DNA from: Pyrrhoderma lamaoense
Lineage: Eukaryota > Basidiomycota > Agaricomycetes > Hymenochaetales > Hymenochaetaceae
Direction of reading: 5' to 3'
DNA length: 64,000 bases
Assembly: GCA_002794735.1 (NCBI GenBank)
Contig: NBAZ01000003.1
Span: 1,612,001 to 1,676,000, forward strand
This document shows positions 1 to 14,132 of the stretch, piece by piece. A program made the translations under genes and the position numbers. Numbering within the stretch: position 1 is the stretch's first letter; every line of letters begins with the position of its first letter. The notes under the pieces were generated by a model. That model was not told the origin of the DNA, searched no databases, and saw only the letters and a program-made list of their open reading frames with translations.

Positions 1-3000
1 AAGGGAGCCAAACATTCGGACACTGCCACTTGGACTTGTTCAGAGGGTGTCTTCAAAGCAAGTACCAAACGGTCTACCACACTTGGAATGCGTGGATCCC
101 CAACATCCAAATAGCTTGCTGTGCGTCCCAAAAGGATGACGACGGCCTCTTTTACAAAGTCCGCAGTCTCTGATCCAGGTACGGGCTTTGCAAGGTACGT
201 CTCGAACATACTGATCAATTCTGGTAAACGCTTTCTACCAATGTGATCTATGACACTTGATGCCGCAGACAGCATTGCGGAGCGTACGCTGGCATTAGCA
301 TCCCCTAATGCTTCTTTATTGATAAGGAACTCAAAAAATGGTTTCACTAGATCTTCGGAAAAGTGGGGTGCAAGTGCTTCTAAGGAGTTTGCTACCGCAA
401 GACGGGCTGGCCATGGATCAGTTGACTCGATGGAACGGGTGATGAGGATACCCTGCATGTTATGTAAATAAAATTTAAATTCAGATTGTCCTGAAATTGA
501 CTTACATATTCATCAAACTCAGGGCCAGTTATCTTGGCCTAAATGATAGATGAGTTGATATAAATTTGTCTTCAGTATACAAGGTGTTTCATACCTTTTC
601 TTGATAAAATTCCTGTAGGGAGGTAACGATCATTGGCACTTGCTGAGGCCACTGACCAGCTGCTTCGGTGAATGAAAGCGCACAACTAGAACGAATGCAA
701 AAATGTTCATTATCTTCAATGTGAAAGACCGATTAATATCCCATAATGCTATATGATATTCGAAGGTAAGAGCTCACCAAGAAATGCTTTAAGGTCATTA
801 TAGAAAGACTCTGGAATATCCAACCCATTATCATCCCAAATGTGTCTTGCCATTCTTGCATTCTGCTGATCACTATCATGGCAAGTGATCCAGAGAGCCG
901 GACTCCAGTCAAGATCCGTCAGATCCATAACCTGTAAGCATTGAAGGGCAGAATTCCTAACATATACTTCAGGAGCTAAAGTGTTCTTGATGAGGACGTC
1001 AATCTCTTCAGATTTAACATTCAGGTGAATAGCTTCTCCTATTGCTATCAATGCCGAAGATGCATCCTTTCCTAAGGTTGGATGCTTCTTGATAACTTGT
1101 AATAAATTTGATAAGCTTTCAGATCTAGGGTATTTGAAGTTAACAACTGGAGGGGAAGTCCATTAATACAGATTCAATACAGATATATGTAGACTTACAT
1201 TCTGCGGTGTGGAAGTTGACGATATTAATCAGAAGTGCTAGTCGTTCAAGAGGTTCATCCTCTTCACCGTACCCAATAGTCTCGTCATCTTGGACCACAC
1301 ATGTTAACAGCGGCGATACATAAGAAAATGTGGGTCCATCCAGAGCTTCATACTCCGATAAAGATCTTACCCTATATAAGACACGTAATATAAGGCCTGG
1401 AAAAGACTAATATCAGTATTGATCCGTAGTGAGAGAAAATTCCTTACTGTTCAACGGCTCTGCTTTCAAGTCTTCCACAACTATATCAGGATTGATGCAA
1501 CGAAGTGTTGCTATTCCAATCCAAATTCGAAGCTGATCTATTCTCCCCGAGCAATAGTTGCTCAAGCCCTTAGCCAGCCGGTTCAGTATTAGGACAGTCA
1601 TTATGCGAATAAAACGGCTGGATTTCTCACAAGATATCCGTCTAAAAGTACATTTCCAAGTATCCTTTCACCATGCTCAGAAATTATCCCTAAAAGTAAG
1701 TTCACCAGCATCGAGAACGAAACACCTAATTCATCTACGTGCGCCGCTATTATACTCCTTAGTAGAGAAAGCCCGCGAACTGCATCCTGGTATATCGTTT
1801 CGATACGTGTCCGTATCTCGGACTCTGTACGTAACTGTGCAGATACGAGTTCCTTTTCTTGTTTGGAAAGAGTTTTGTCCGAGAGGACCGATGAGGCACC
1901 TTTCGAAGTAGTCCTCTTAATTGCAAGGGATGCACGTATTTCTGCATCCCACTTTTCAAGTTCGGCATTCTTGCCTTTGTGACTCATTGATTTCCCGTCT
2001 CTCGAAGATAAGACTAAGTAAGAGGATTTTAGTCTTGATCCAATGAGAATATCTTGATTTATAGATACCATCAACATATAGAGTCCCCTCTGGAGTTTTC
2101 CAAATTAACGTTTCCTCCTCTGTTATCGTAGCAAACTTTGTTGGATCTAGATCTAACTTGATCTGAGATAGAACGTTTGGAAGAATGACGTCTGGCGCAA
2201 CGAATGTTAATGTAGTCAACGCAGCTTCTCTAGCCTAGCAATCATCAGTCAGAGAGTTGTTCGTTAAAGTAAAGTTACAGTTTACCTTGAGAGAGTCTTG
2301 ATATATCTTAGAATCGTTTCCACTAAGTAATATAGTCATTAATCGCTCTTTCTGATGCTCAATCAGTAAGTGGGGATCTGTTTTAGAGTGTTGACACAAA
2401 TCAATCCAGAGTTGAGAGGAGGTTCCACCTATTACACAAATTATCAAAATTAGTGCTAAAATCCTTCCTTTCAATGTATAGTTATACAAACATATTTCAG
2501 GATGATGCGCTAACAAGACTAGGTCTGACAACAAATGTTCTTTTGTATTAACATCAGTACCATCAGGAAACATCGCACATGCTGTCAAAACTGAGGCCAA
2601 TCCTCGCATTTTGTTCTTCTCTTTGTCCTGACCGAATATATCATTTGATCTAGGACGGGATAGGTATAAGGAGAAAGCAGATCTAATAGTATCGTTTGCG
2701 AGTTGTGGGTCTTTGTTGATCCATTTTTCTATTGTTTTGATAACGGCTTTCCTTATGTTGAGATGCACGCTACCAGCAGCTAAGTATATACACGCAAGTC
2801 CGAATTGCTGACTATAAGAATGACGAGTGTTAATGCACGATGAAAAAATGAGCTGAAAATGTAGACCTGACCGAAGATATTCGCTTTTCTTTAATTCTGT
2901 TTGGAGCGTTTCGTAGGCCTCAACTAGTGCACGTAATAACCATATCTCGTCCTCTTCCATAGATAACTTCGTGTAAACTTTCTCCCACAACAAAAACGAT

Positions 3001-5196
3001 GGTTTAGTTGTACTCCCCGACAGTGTCTGTACGTTTGCTATACGAGGTATAGTAGATTCTTAAAAGTGATTTCAGTCTCGAGCGGATACGAGAAACGAAA
3101 GGGGCTGACCAGATAATTTATATTTTGCAACGAGCCCAAGTAAGCATGCAATCGCTATATACCCTTCAAGTGGACCTGCTGGCGAGGTTAAGGGACTCGA
3201 TGCAACTGTTGACACGGAATTCTCCAATACAGGAGCGATAGAGGATATGAATTTTTCCATTGCAATTCCAGTATCCTTTCTCGAACATGATTCAAATGTT
3301 TCATATAACGCCCCTCCAACAAGATTATACACAGCTCTCCGAACAGCCGGTTTCGTGCTTTTCATCTCCGCAACAAAGCTCGGAATAGATCCAACCTGCG
3401 TATCCTGGCGCAAAAGCGATATGAGGTGTGGCTTTGCGGCACTACAAAGCGTAGTGATAGCCGATTCGTTGCTTTCCTTTGCAAGTAACTGTGGTATAGA
3501 ACTGATCAATTCCAGTGATAATGACAATAACTCTGAAGTTGCTGGAATAAAGGCAAGCACAGAAAAGAGAGAGGAACGGTGTTCTGGACCCATCGTTTTC
3601 CCGGTCTTTGCGGGAGTTAAAACTTCTCCGAGTATATATGAGTAGGCGTCAGCATTACTGTTCTTTTCCTTTTCCAGATCCAGCACAACCCCGAGTAGTG
3701 CTACGGCCTCAGAGCGGACAGTCGCATTACTTGATTTTGTAGCATTCAGAGATAACGCAGAGATGCGCTTGAAGGTGTTGAAATCAGAAATAATTTGAAC
3801 CTTTTCTTGATTTTGATCGGGATGGAAAGTACGGAAAAAGTCTAATATAACAGGAAGAGCAACTTCCGGAGAGCGCAATGATGCTTTCTCCATAGCCGGG
3901 AGTAATGTTGCTTTCAAGTCATCAGGCTGTATGTTGAAACGGAAGAACCCATTTAATGCCTCGGACTCATGTTTAGGGACACTGAATCTAGAAAGGAGGA
4001 CCGAAGAGATATAGAGTGCAATAATTTCTTTCTGCTTGAATGAGATTGATAGGCAAATTAGGATAGGAATACGCATACCTTTGAAGCCTCATCCACGGTC
4101 TTGAGTTCAGCGGGGACATGCTTTAAGTGGTAGATTACGTCACAGACAAGTCCCAGAAACGTGATGCAATGTAAGTTTCCTGAATTAGAGGTTGTTTTTC
4201 CTAGAGAAAGGGTTGTTGCAAGGACAGCTGATATACTCTTTGGAGACTACACAAGCAGTATTAAACTGTATATGAGCGATTTTTGAGGCAATTAAGCATG
4301 CGCGTAACGCGAAAAGTAACTTACACTACGAAGAGCTCGTCGAGTTATAACAATAGAGGTTCTATATAATGCGAATTTTGCACGTTTAACTTCAGAACTG
4401 AGAAGTGAATCCAATAGATAAGCAATAGCTTCAAGCAGTGACTTCCATTCCACAGAACTTTGATCTTTTGAGACTTTGTCCATCTTTACGATACAAGTAT
4501 AAAGGGCGCAGCACCACCTGAGAAGTACAAACTTGCTTCCCGGAGCTGTAGAACTAAAGTAGTATAGAAATCCAAGGTTTTCAGGAAGGCAAAGTTTAAG
4601 TATAGCAAGTTGCCAAAGACCTTTGACGTATGCTTACCCTGATGTACTCTTATCACATATCCTTCCAGCCTCCTCTCGGATCCATGATACAATGCCTCTA
4701 AAGACAGATTTCTTTTCGCTCCCGGATTCCAAGTCCGAGATCACCAAAGCTACAATAACAGCCTCAACAGCTTCTCTTGAGGGCTGATCAACATACCTGA
4801 CATAGGTCGGTATAATCAGCCTAAATATTGTGAGAGCTTCGACAGTCTCGATTTCTGAATAACATACTGATTAATTTGGTGTGTTTTAAACAATACAGAA
4901 TTGAAAACCAAAGAACAAAAAGTGACAGTACTTGGCAAATCATATAGTCATCGATAAAACTTACCTGAGTTTTTCGCAAGTTGAAGTAATTGAAGCTTTA
5001 TGTATGTTTTACGCGCTTTCGTTCTATTTGACAGTATTCTTCGAGAAGATGTTTCCAAAAAAATGGGCCAAACGTCGCGAGCCTCCTGCAAAGACAAAAC
5101 AACTTCTAGGTCATCGTCATCGTCGAAATCGTCCTTTGCATCTTTTCTAGACGTTGATGCAACCCACTTCTCAATTTCGGGCTCATGTACGCCCAT
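1..5196 (-). CDS. GCN1: GCN1, eIF2-alpha kinase (GCN2) activator, amino-terminal part, runs off left edge
   Basis: Multi-exon minus-strand gene whose translation reads as the N-terminal HEAT-repeat region of GCN1, the ribosome-bound scaffold that, with GCN20, activates the kinase GCN2 when amino acids are scarce or ribosomes collide. Recognisable blocks are the TKPSFLLWEKVYTKL stretch near 2950-3020, the 'VAPDVILPNVLSQIKLDLDP' and 'IWKTPEGTLYVDG' stretch at 2060-2219, the 'SKQEKELVSAQLRTESEIR' stretch near 1800-1880, and 'ALKTPSEQVQVAVSECLAP' at the left edge. The start at 5196 opens exon 1 (5196-4965, donor GTAAGT), which has an acidic DDDDD run; exon 2 is 4855 to about 4640. The largest exon is about 4076-3080. 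The eEF3-like and GCN2-binding regions lie beyond the window. One exon joint at about 3041-3100 does not resolve cleanly: frames disagree by one base. Identity is secure; several exon limits are approximate. Confidence 0.9.
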
Positions 5197-5530
5197 AGTT
5201 GGAGTTAAGGAAGCCTGAAAGAACTGTACCAGCGAGGTACCTTATAATTTTATGTACAATGTACCGTTAACCAAAAGTTACTTATGGTTTGTACACACTC
5301 AATTAATGATTCTAACTTGATAAAATTTTAGTAATCCAAATAAGTAACAAGTTAGTAATGAGTGTGATTCTTATTGTCAGTGATTTCCAGGTATGGAATG
5401 TCAATCAATATGCATGAAATTTGCGGGTCATTCACCATGTAATATAACTTCTCGTAACTGCAAAATATACCTCCTTCATCACTTGTGGACAGGAACTAGT
5501 GAAGCTTAGCACTTTGTACATATATGAGAC
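5197..5530. promoter_or_regulatory. Divergent promoter region between GCN1 and UTP20
   Basis: These 334 bp separate the two start codons of head-to-head genes and must hold both core promoters and 5' leaders. The stretch is AT-rich and has no supported ORF. I see no unambiguous TATA box and no motif I would name as an operator. The arrangement makes joint regulation of a translational-stress regulator and a ribosome-assembly factor possible, which is an inference only. Confidence 0.6.
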
Positions 5531-8500
5531 ATGTCTGATACTAGAGACGAACATGGTCATAGGACAAAGCGCTTCAAGGTATGCCTACTCGACCGCGGTT
5601 TGTTAAATTTCATATACTGATTCGATTCCAGTACCAGTCGTATGGCGACCAACTGAAGGATGTACATCCACCTTCGGCGTTAGCACGCCCAAAAGTCGAT
5701 GAAGCCCTTGAAGATGATGCTGAACAATCTTGCTCGTTTCACGCTGCTCTAGCCCATTGGATGCAACTTAATTTGTCACCGGGATTTCTCTCATTTGCCC
5801 AAAAGACACAACCACTTTCTCGAAGTTTAGCATTACTTTTGCACTCATGGAAGGAGGTGATAGATTTGTGGATAAGCCATACTACTTCCTCTGATGATGA
5901 AGCTCTCAAGGCTTTGTTTGAGTGCGTATAACTAGTTTCGGCGTGTTTGATCAATATTGACCGTCTACAGTTTATTACAGAAACTAGTTGAAGACCTTCG
6001 TACATCGATCACTCCTAGCTATCATATTCTTGTCTCACATATCTTCTCTCTCCTCTCCCGTACACTAACCCCAGAGACACTTTTAACTCTCCTGTCAGCA
6101 CTTCAGGCTATTTTTAAACATGTGTTGATCCCTTCCGTCTCTCAAAATGACACTCATAGCTGCGATACGTTTGACCCTGATACCATCAAATCGACGTGGC
6201 AATTAATATGCTCTCATATTTCATCACAACCGAATAACCGAGAAAAGAAAGAAAAGGGTTTCAAATGGCATTCAGAAGTTCAGAGAGCTGTTGCAGAGTC
6301 TTGGTCTTCCGTACTCCGTCGGTTAAAGAAAGAAGATCGAGCGAGGTGTATTCGCATGATGATAGACTCGATAAATGAGGATAGGAAGCAAGATAATGAC
6401 TTGGGCGACTTCGCCGCCTGGTCTATAGTCCATGCAACAAAAGTTCGTTCAAAATTACTATCGTATTCTCGCAAGCTGCTAACTATTGTCATATAGAGTG
6501 TAGCACACACCATCCATACTTCTACCCCGTTTATCCTTAATGACTGTATTGACTACTACCTTGCTTCCTCCATAACATCAAACTCTAACGAAGAATTTAC
6601 ACAAAGTGAAGATCAGGCATTCAGGCTCATTAGGAGAGTTCTCACTGCGCTCTTACACCACGTATCAACCAATACCCACTTCACCATTGTCGCTGATACC
6701 CTCATCTCCCGTCTGGAATCAATGAAGCAAGGTGAAACAAATCCAGTTGTACTAGATCGCTTACTTGCAATCCTCGTTATTCCATGTTCTGTGAGACAAG
6801 GTTCAAGGCTTTCATGTGCGTTTAGTTTTCTCATACTATATTTCATCATCTTGTGCTCATCCTTTTCCTCTAATCACTTAGCTACCCAGCTGTCCCAGAT
6901 ATTGGATTTAGTTCGGGTCATTTACCCATCAGTCTGCAAAGATCCTCATTTCAGGACAAGAAATTTACAGTTGATAATATCCTCATCGCTGTGTTCTCAG
7001 TCTTCTGATATTTCAGTATGGATGGGTTCAGGCCGTCGTTTGCTGGAACAATTATGGTCTGAGGGTAGTCTAGGGAGCCATGAGTTTGCTATATCTCTGA
7101 CGGGTTCATTGTATGAAGTGGGTTGGAAGGGATTTTCTCAATTCGCTGCTCCGCCTTTCCTGAAAAATTGCTTGGTAACGTTGGAGAAAGAACCGATAAC
7201 AAATTATAACTCCGTCATTCAAGTTCTTCGAGTTCTAGCGAAGCTAGCTGATGACAACCTACTGACGAAGAAGGTTATGTCCGATGCGGGTCGCGAGAAA
7301 GTGAGAAAGTGGATTCAAAATTGGTTATCTGCATTTCAGGTCTCAGAAGAATCGGTTAGCCCTCTTTGATAAGCCCTCCAAAACTTCTTAATAGCTGAAT
7401 TAAGTTTTAGAATATGATACTGAAGGAACTAACTTCGCTCATCGCATTCTATTCTGATGTAAATCTCAGAGATACCCTTATTGATATAGCAATGACCTTG
7501 ATCCGGCCTGATATCGCAATATCGGAGGGCGAGGCGATCGGTGACTACCAAAGTACTTGGGCTAATAAGACATGGGTTTATGGATCTATTATTCAATCTC
7601 TCGCTAATATTCTCTCTCGGAATAAAGACAGTGATGAATTTACTTATTCAAAGCTCAGAAACTTAGTTTACTTCGGTATACAGAATTGTTCGTGGTCCGA
7701 GTTTGTAATGCAAGAGCTTTCTAAGCTCGCACAATCCATGTATGTTTTGCAACTTTTTGATCATATTAAAATAGCTAAATACGGAGTATTTTGTTTAAAG
7801 TCCATCTTCAGCAACAAGTGACGACATAGACGCCCATACAATAAGAACGAAGCTTGAGAATAATCTTCATTCTCACTCTCACATTATACGACGCTCCTCA
7901 CTCGAGCTTTTGATTGTCCCGTGGTTATGTCCTTCATCTCGTTTTTTCGAAGAAGCTATGAAAGCCTGTTTGCACACTGAACTCATTCCGCTAACTATAC
8001 AATCCGTGCGAGAACGCATATTACGTACTGAAAAGATTTCCCGGTTGTTACCAGATCCTACTCAAGTATCAGATGCAAAGGATCGATTAGTCGTTCGTAC
8101 TTGTGTGTCTTGGTTATTAGGTCAGTTAAAAATCAATCTAAGGCCATTATGGGCTCCGGCAGCAAGTACCCTGGCCGTGGTTTCGGAGCAATATCCGGAG
8201 GAAACTTGGGAGTGTGTGTACAATGAGCTATGTACAGTACATGATCATGCAGATGATGATACAGTGAACGAGAATCGTACCGTTGGAGTTCCAGAATGGG
8301 CCCAGGAAGGATACGAAGAAGAAGAGAAATTTATCTTCGAGAATGAAAGGACCTGGAGGGACCCTAGTTCTCATAAGCTGCGGGTATTAGTGTACAGATG
8401 GGTAACAAACAAGTCATCCCAAAATGTAATCATAGAAGTAAGTAGCTCTCGTTATCTCCCAGACGATTATGTGATTGACTCGTTTTCTTCCTGAAACTAC

Positions 8501-11500
8501 AGAACCAGAAACCTCGGGAACGCTTTGACCCTGTCACCTACGAAGCTCAACTACTTTACACTATGGGAATCTTTTCCTCTTTAGCGGAAAAGCATAATCG
8601 TGAATTAGTTCCGATTATCCTATCATCTGCATCAAGTTCCACTAAAACAGCACGTTCACGACTCATGAATTGGCTTACCCTTTTCTCGAAATTTTCAAAT
8701 ACGAAGGCATTTTTTTCGACAAAAGAACTTCTATCCTTATATACTTCACTCCTCTCTCATCCAGATCGGACACTCCAGCGTATATCACTTTCTTGTCTCC
8801 TTACTTATAAATCATCTATATTAATTCGGTACAAGGATAAGCTAAACCTATTGCTTGATGACACTAAATGGCGGGATGAACTGGCCTCTTTGGAGCTTCA
8901 GAAGCTTACTAGTGAAGAAAGAGAGGAGTTAATACCTGTGTTAGTAAGGCTGTTCTATGGACTAATGAGAGAAAGGGGTGGACGTGGAAAGGGAGGTGAC
9001 AGAAGAACAGCTTTATTAAGCACTCTTGGTTCCTGTGACGAGAAGGAGTTAGATCTTCTTGTCGAGTTGATGGTTGGGTCGCTTGTAATTAATGCTGAAG
9101 GATCGTCAAAGAAAATACCGCCCTTGAAGTGTACATGACTTGAAATCTTGGTCTTCAAGTATTCATGTTGGAGAAAAGCAGCAGATCGGGTTCTTGATCC
9201 TTCTTGGAGATGTACTCAGGAATCTTGGATCAAAGATTGTGAAGCCGTTGGACCGGGTTCTTCCACTTACTTTGGCACTGACTGCACACGCTCAAGAAGC
9301 TCTGCAAAGTAGTCAACCCGATTCAGTTGCAGACGATTCTGATGAGGACGAGGAGGCTGAAGGAGATGACCATGTCGAAAACACGCCGGTTTCTGGCAAA
9401 GATACGAGCAACACAGTCAAAGATCGTCAGCTTCGTCTTATCCGAAGAATAGGTCTGAAACGACTCACTGAGTTTTTCCGTCTTTCAACGACCTTTAATT
9501 TTTCTCCCTATATGCAATTCATATTTGATAGCATAGTATCTCCACGAGTCGCCCTCCTTGACCGTGAGAACACGCAAGCTCCTTCAGCTTTGTTCGAGCT
9601 ATTCGATACGTGGTCGCATCGACCTAACTCCGCGTTGTATCTTGCAAAGTATGATAAGCTTGTGCTAGAGAAAATCTACGACTGCCTAAACGCGAAGAAC
9701 GTAAAACCAGTGATCGTCTTACGCATCTACGACATAGTGGATCGTCTCATAGTTTTCTCAGAGGAGAATTCGGACCTTGCTGATGTAATCATGAAACCAT
9801 ACTTACCCAATCTGCTCAAGAATATATCTCTCGCTGTCCAACATTCATCAGAGAAAGGAAAGTCCTCCGGTACTCTAGCAAAGTCAGACAGTGTTATCCA
9901 AAAGGAACTCGCGGTCCTAGCACGACTGTCACCTTACATCTCAAGTAAGAGTGAGGCTACTACATTGTTATCAACCTTTCTACCTCAACTTCGTAAGAGC
10001 GGAAGGGAGGTATCAGAGAAAGAGAAAGTGGATATTCTAACTACCATATGCCATCTTATACCGCGAATCGATAATTTCATCAACGATCACGCGCCGTTAT
10101 ACATGAAGACTTTTGAAACTCTTTCTTTTCTTTTCCAACAACTAAGAAGCAAACGTTCTAGGCTCGTACTTCTAGACGCTTTCAAAACGATTGGTGCTGT
10201 AGACGCTGAGATTTCAAGTGTCACAGACCTTCTCATTGGTCTTAACTCTTATTCATCTATGAGATTGGAGGAGCCGGACTTTGATTATAGACTTACAACA
10301 TTTGCGATTCTAAACGAGGACCGGTGGAATAAGCTGTCTGGAAAAGAGTGGACCCCTCTACTCCATAACATGTTATACTTTGTTCAAGACGAACAGGAGC
10401 TATCAATGCGGAATAATGCCTCATTGACAATGAAGCACTTTATTGATCTCCTAGAAATGGCCGATATCTCCTCACCGTTTCGTACCTGCTTTGTCCGCAT
10501 ACTTTTCCCGGGCCTTAAGAAATGTCTAAGGGCGAAGCATGACCTCGTACGTGCGGAAGTGATGAGTATCATAGCGCACGCGGTTGACAAATGTCCTTCA
10601 ATCACTTCACTTCAAGAAATGCGTGTCCTACTTGCTAGTGGTGACGAAGAAGCAAATTTCTTCAATAACATCTTCCACATTCAGAATCATCGTAGAACAC
10701 GTGCTCTACGACGTCTGGCAGACTTCTGCGATGAACCAGGATTCAGAAACGGTACTTTGAAGGAAATTTTCGTACCTATCGTAAATAGTTTTATTTCAAG
10801 CTCTGGTTCGGTGGATCATCATCTAGTCAATGAGGCTATAACTACATTGGGAAGGATTGCAAAGCATCTGGCTTGGCCGACATACTTCTCATTAGTGCAA
10901 CAATACATTAAGCTTGCTACGGATAAGAATAGCACGGAAAGAACATTCACTCGCGCCTTAGTATCTATTCTGGATAACTTCCATTTCAAGCTTGAAGACA
11001 CTACGCATGAGAATATGGAAAACGCAGAAGACGAGTCGGACGATGGCGCTGAACAAGAAAAGCCGGAAAACGGACCATCTACTTCTGTAAAGATTCACGA
11101 CGCTGTAAACAACCGTTTACTCCCAACTCTATTAAGATACTTGGAGAGACGAGATGAGCTTGAAGAGGCTAATCGAATCCCTCTTGCAATTGGTATTGCC
11201 AAAATTTCACTCCATCTGCCGGAGCAAAGCCGGAATCCACAAATATCGAAGCTCCTAACAGTTTTATCCCAGATATTTCGGAGTAAATCCCAAGAAACTC
11301 GTGATATCGCTCGAGAAGCATTGTGTCGAATTGCTGCTATGTTGGATAGCTCTTATCTTCCACTGATAGTACGACAACTCCGAGAGGCACTCCTTCGTGG
11401 ACCTCATCTCCATGTTTTAGCCTTCGTGGTGCATGCTGTACTTGCGCACGTCACTTCAGATGAAACTGTATCAAGGTTCGCCAATCTTGATATATGCGTT

Positions 11501-14132
11501 ACTGACGTTGTGCACGTCTCTTCTGAGGTCATTTATGGACAGTCGGGGAAGGATGTGGAGAGTGAAGGTTTTAAGACAAAAATGAAAGAGGTCCGAAAAT
11601 CATCCAGTATGAGCATGGACTCTTTCTTAATCCTTGCAAAATTCATTACTCCCGCCGCATTGAGCGATCTCTTACTTCCCTTAAAGGCAATAATGCAAGA
11701 AACCGAATCGGTGAAGATGATGCAAAAGGTTGAAGAATTAATGAGAAGAATTGCAACTGGATTGAACTCGAACTCGCACCTAGTCCCTTCTGAACTATTG
11801 GTTTTCTGCTATACTTTGATCTCTCAAAACGCCGAATTTTTCCGTCAAAAGGCGAAGATGCAAATCCGAAAAGGTAAAGGGAAGAAGGTGAACGATGCCA
11901 TCGTAAACTTGAAAAGAAAAGTTGAACTAGATATTGATCATTACTCTCACAACTCTTGGAGATTTGTAGTATTTGGGCTTGATCTGTTCAATACCGCCAT
12001 TCGACGGAACCGCTTCGACTTTCAGGATGCGAATGTCATAGCTCGACTCGAAGCCATGGTAAATGTGATTGGAAACACGCTCTACGCATCCAATGGGGAG
12101 GTTATATCGTCGGGATTGAAGGCTACTAGTCAGATCATTAAATGTCCATTGAAAAATGTTGAGAAGTCTCTTCCAGTGTTTGTTCGTCAGATTCTTGAGA
12201 TAATCAAGAGAACTGGGAACACAGAAGCCAGTGTCACGCAGTCTGCATTCAAGACACTCTCTGTCATTATCAGGGACTGCCCTTCTTCACAGTTAAAAGA
12301 GAAGGACCTTACGTACTTACTTGAAATCCTGACGCCGGACCTAGAAGAATTCTCGAGGCAAGGGACTGCTTTCTCTTTACTTCGTTCCATCGTGTCCCGA
12401 AAATTTGTTGTTCCAGAGATCTACGACCTAATGGACAAAGTATCAGAAACTATGGTAATCAGTCAATCGACTCAAGTTCAAGAACTATGTCGAAGTGTCC
12501 TCCTTGCCTTCTTACTTGATTATCCTCAAGGGAAGGGTAGATTACGGACGCATTTCACGTTCCTCGTGAAGAATCTTTCTTACGTATATGAAAGCGGCCG
12601 AGCTTCAGTATTGGAGCTCCTTGGTGCAACAATATTGAAGTTCACTGATGCAATTATAGAGGAATACGCAGATATGCTGTTTGTGGCTCTTGTTCTCGTT
12701 CTTGCTAATGACGATTCCCAACGGTGTCGGGAAATGGCTGCACAGCTCATTAAATCTCTTCTGGGTCGATTAAAGCAAGAACAAAGAAAATCAAGTATAG
12801 CGCATATCCATTCTTGGGCCTCTCAAAGTGACAATCTCGCCCTAGTTCGAGTTTCGGTGCAAGTATATGGTTTGGTTCTTGACGCGTTCGGAGATAATTC
12901 CGGGTCATTCCTTACTATGCTACAAAACGATCTCTTCTCGAAAATTCAGGAGGCTGCCTATGAATTTGAGAACATCCGTGATGGTGAGGAAGAAAGCGAA
13001 TCGGATGCAGATTGGCAATCACCATACCAGGCATTAAATACACTCTCAAAGGTTTTTCAAGTCTTTCCTGAGTCCGTCTCCTCGACTAGCGAAGTTCCTT
13101 GGTCATCTATCACAACATTGCTCCTATATCCTCATGCATGGGTTCGTACGGCCTCTTGCAGATTACTTGGGATTCTCTACTCAAAAACCCCAGTGAGTGC
13201 CCCCGATGACGCTCTTCCGAAGGAGTCACCAGTTTCCATGTTGGGTATGAGAGAAGTAGCGAATGCTTTGACGCTGCAGCTGAAAAGTGAGAATCTGGAT
13301 GAGCCACTTTCTATTCAAGTTGTCAAGAATCTATTTTATATCGGAAAGTGCTTTTATGAAATTGCCGATGCAGAAACCCAGGATGAGGAAGTGAGTAGAT
13401 CTTCAGAAGGTGAAGATATTTATAAGGAAGAAGAGGAAGAAGGAGAGGGAGAGGAAAAGGCAATAAGCTTGTCTAGTTCAGGATATCCACTACCTTGGCT
13501 CTTCTCTCGTCTTTCATATCAAGCTCGTTCTGCTCACATAGCTAGAGTGAACAGGTCAAACCAGGTGACTTTTCGTGTTTCCCTCTTTGCCATCTGATAG
13601 TAATACTGATCGGCATATCCATAGACAAATTGGTCAAAACAGCTCATAGCTATCTTCCGTTGGTTTGCAGCAATGGCTTCGCATATGGATAGTAAGCGCT
13701 TAGAGCGATACCTTCTACATATACTTTCTCCAGTCTACCGAATAATTGATGAAAGTCATATACGAGACTCCGAAATAGGTAATTATCTTACATTCTCTTT
13801 TCGCATTACATTTTGTCGCGATAGTAGGGAGGTACCTAACATCTATTTTTTTGGCAGATGACTTGAAGACACTAGCTTCGGAAGTTTCCGATCTTGTACA
13901 AGCCAAGGTGGGCGTGACAGCATTTGCCGCAACGTATAGTTCCGTACGACAACACGTTGAGAGTGTTCGGCGCGAAAGACGAGTAGCGCGGAATATCAAG
14001 ATGACAACAAATCCTGAAGCGGCTATCAAGCGTAAACTGACCAGGAACAAGGGGAAGAAGGAAAGTAGAAAGAGAAGGAATGATGAGTTTGCGTGCGTGC
14101 CATACTTCCTTGATCTGTTTATGCTTAGCTAA
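5531..14132 (+). CDS. UTP20: UTP20, SSU processome HEAT-repeat component
   Basis: Large nucleolar HEAT-repeat protein of the U3 small-subunit processome needed for 18S rRNA processing. Exons read by eye: 5531-5578, 5632-5921, 5971-6442, 6497-6815, 6882-7339, 7410-7739, 7801-8437, 8503-9128, 9160-13564, 13625-13778 and 13858-14132, joined in phase, giving about 2,670 residues, close to the size of yeast and human Utp20. Support comes from the conserved 'EKQQIGFLILLGDVLRNLG' block at the start of the 4.4-kb exon, an acidic tract after it (SDEDEEAEGDD), further HEAT-like helices, and the very basic carboxyl end (TRNKGKKESRKRRNDE), typical of this family. Most introns are 49-70 bp. The joint at 9129-9159 is odd: it needs a 31-nt intron or a one-base indel. 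A terminal intron after 'NDEF' (GTGCGT) is possible, so the last few residues are uncertain. It is transcribed away from GCN1. Confidence 0.92.
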
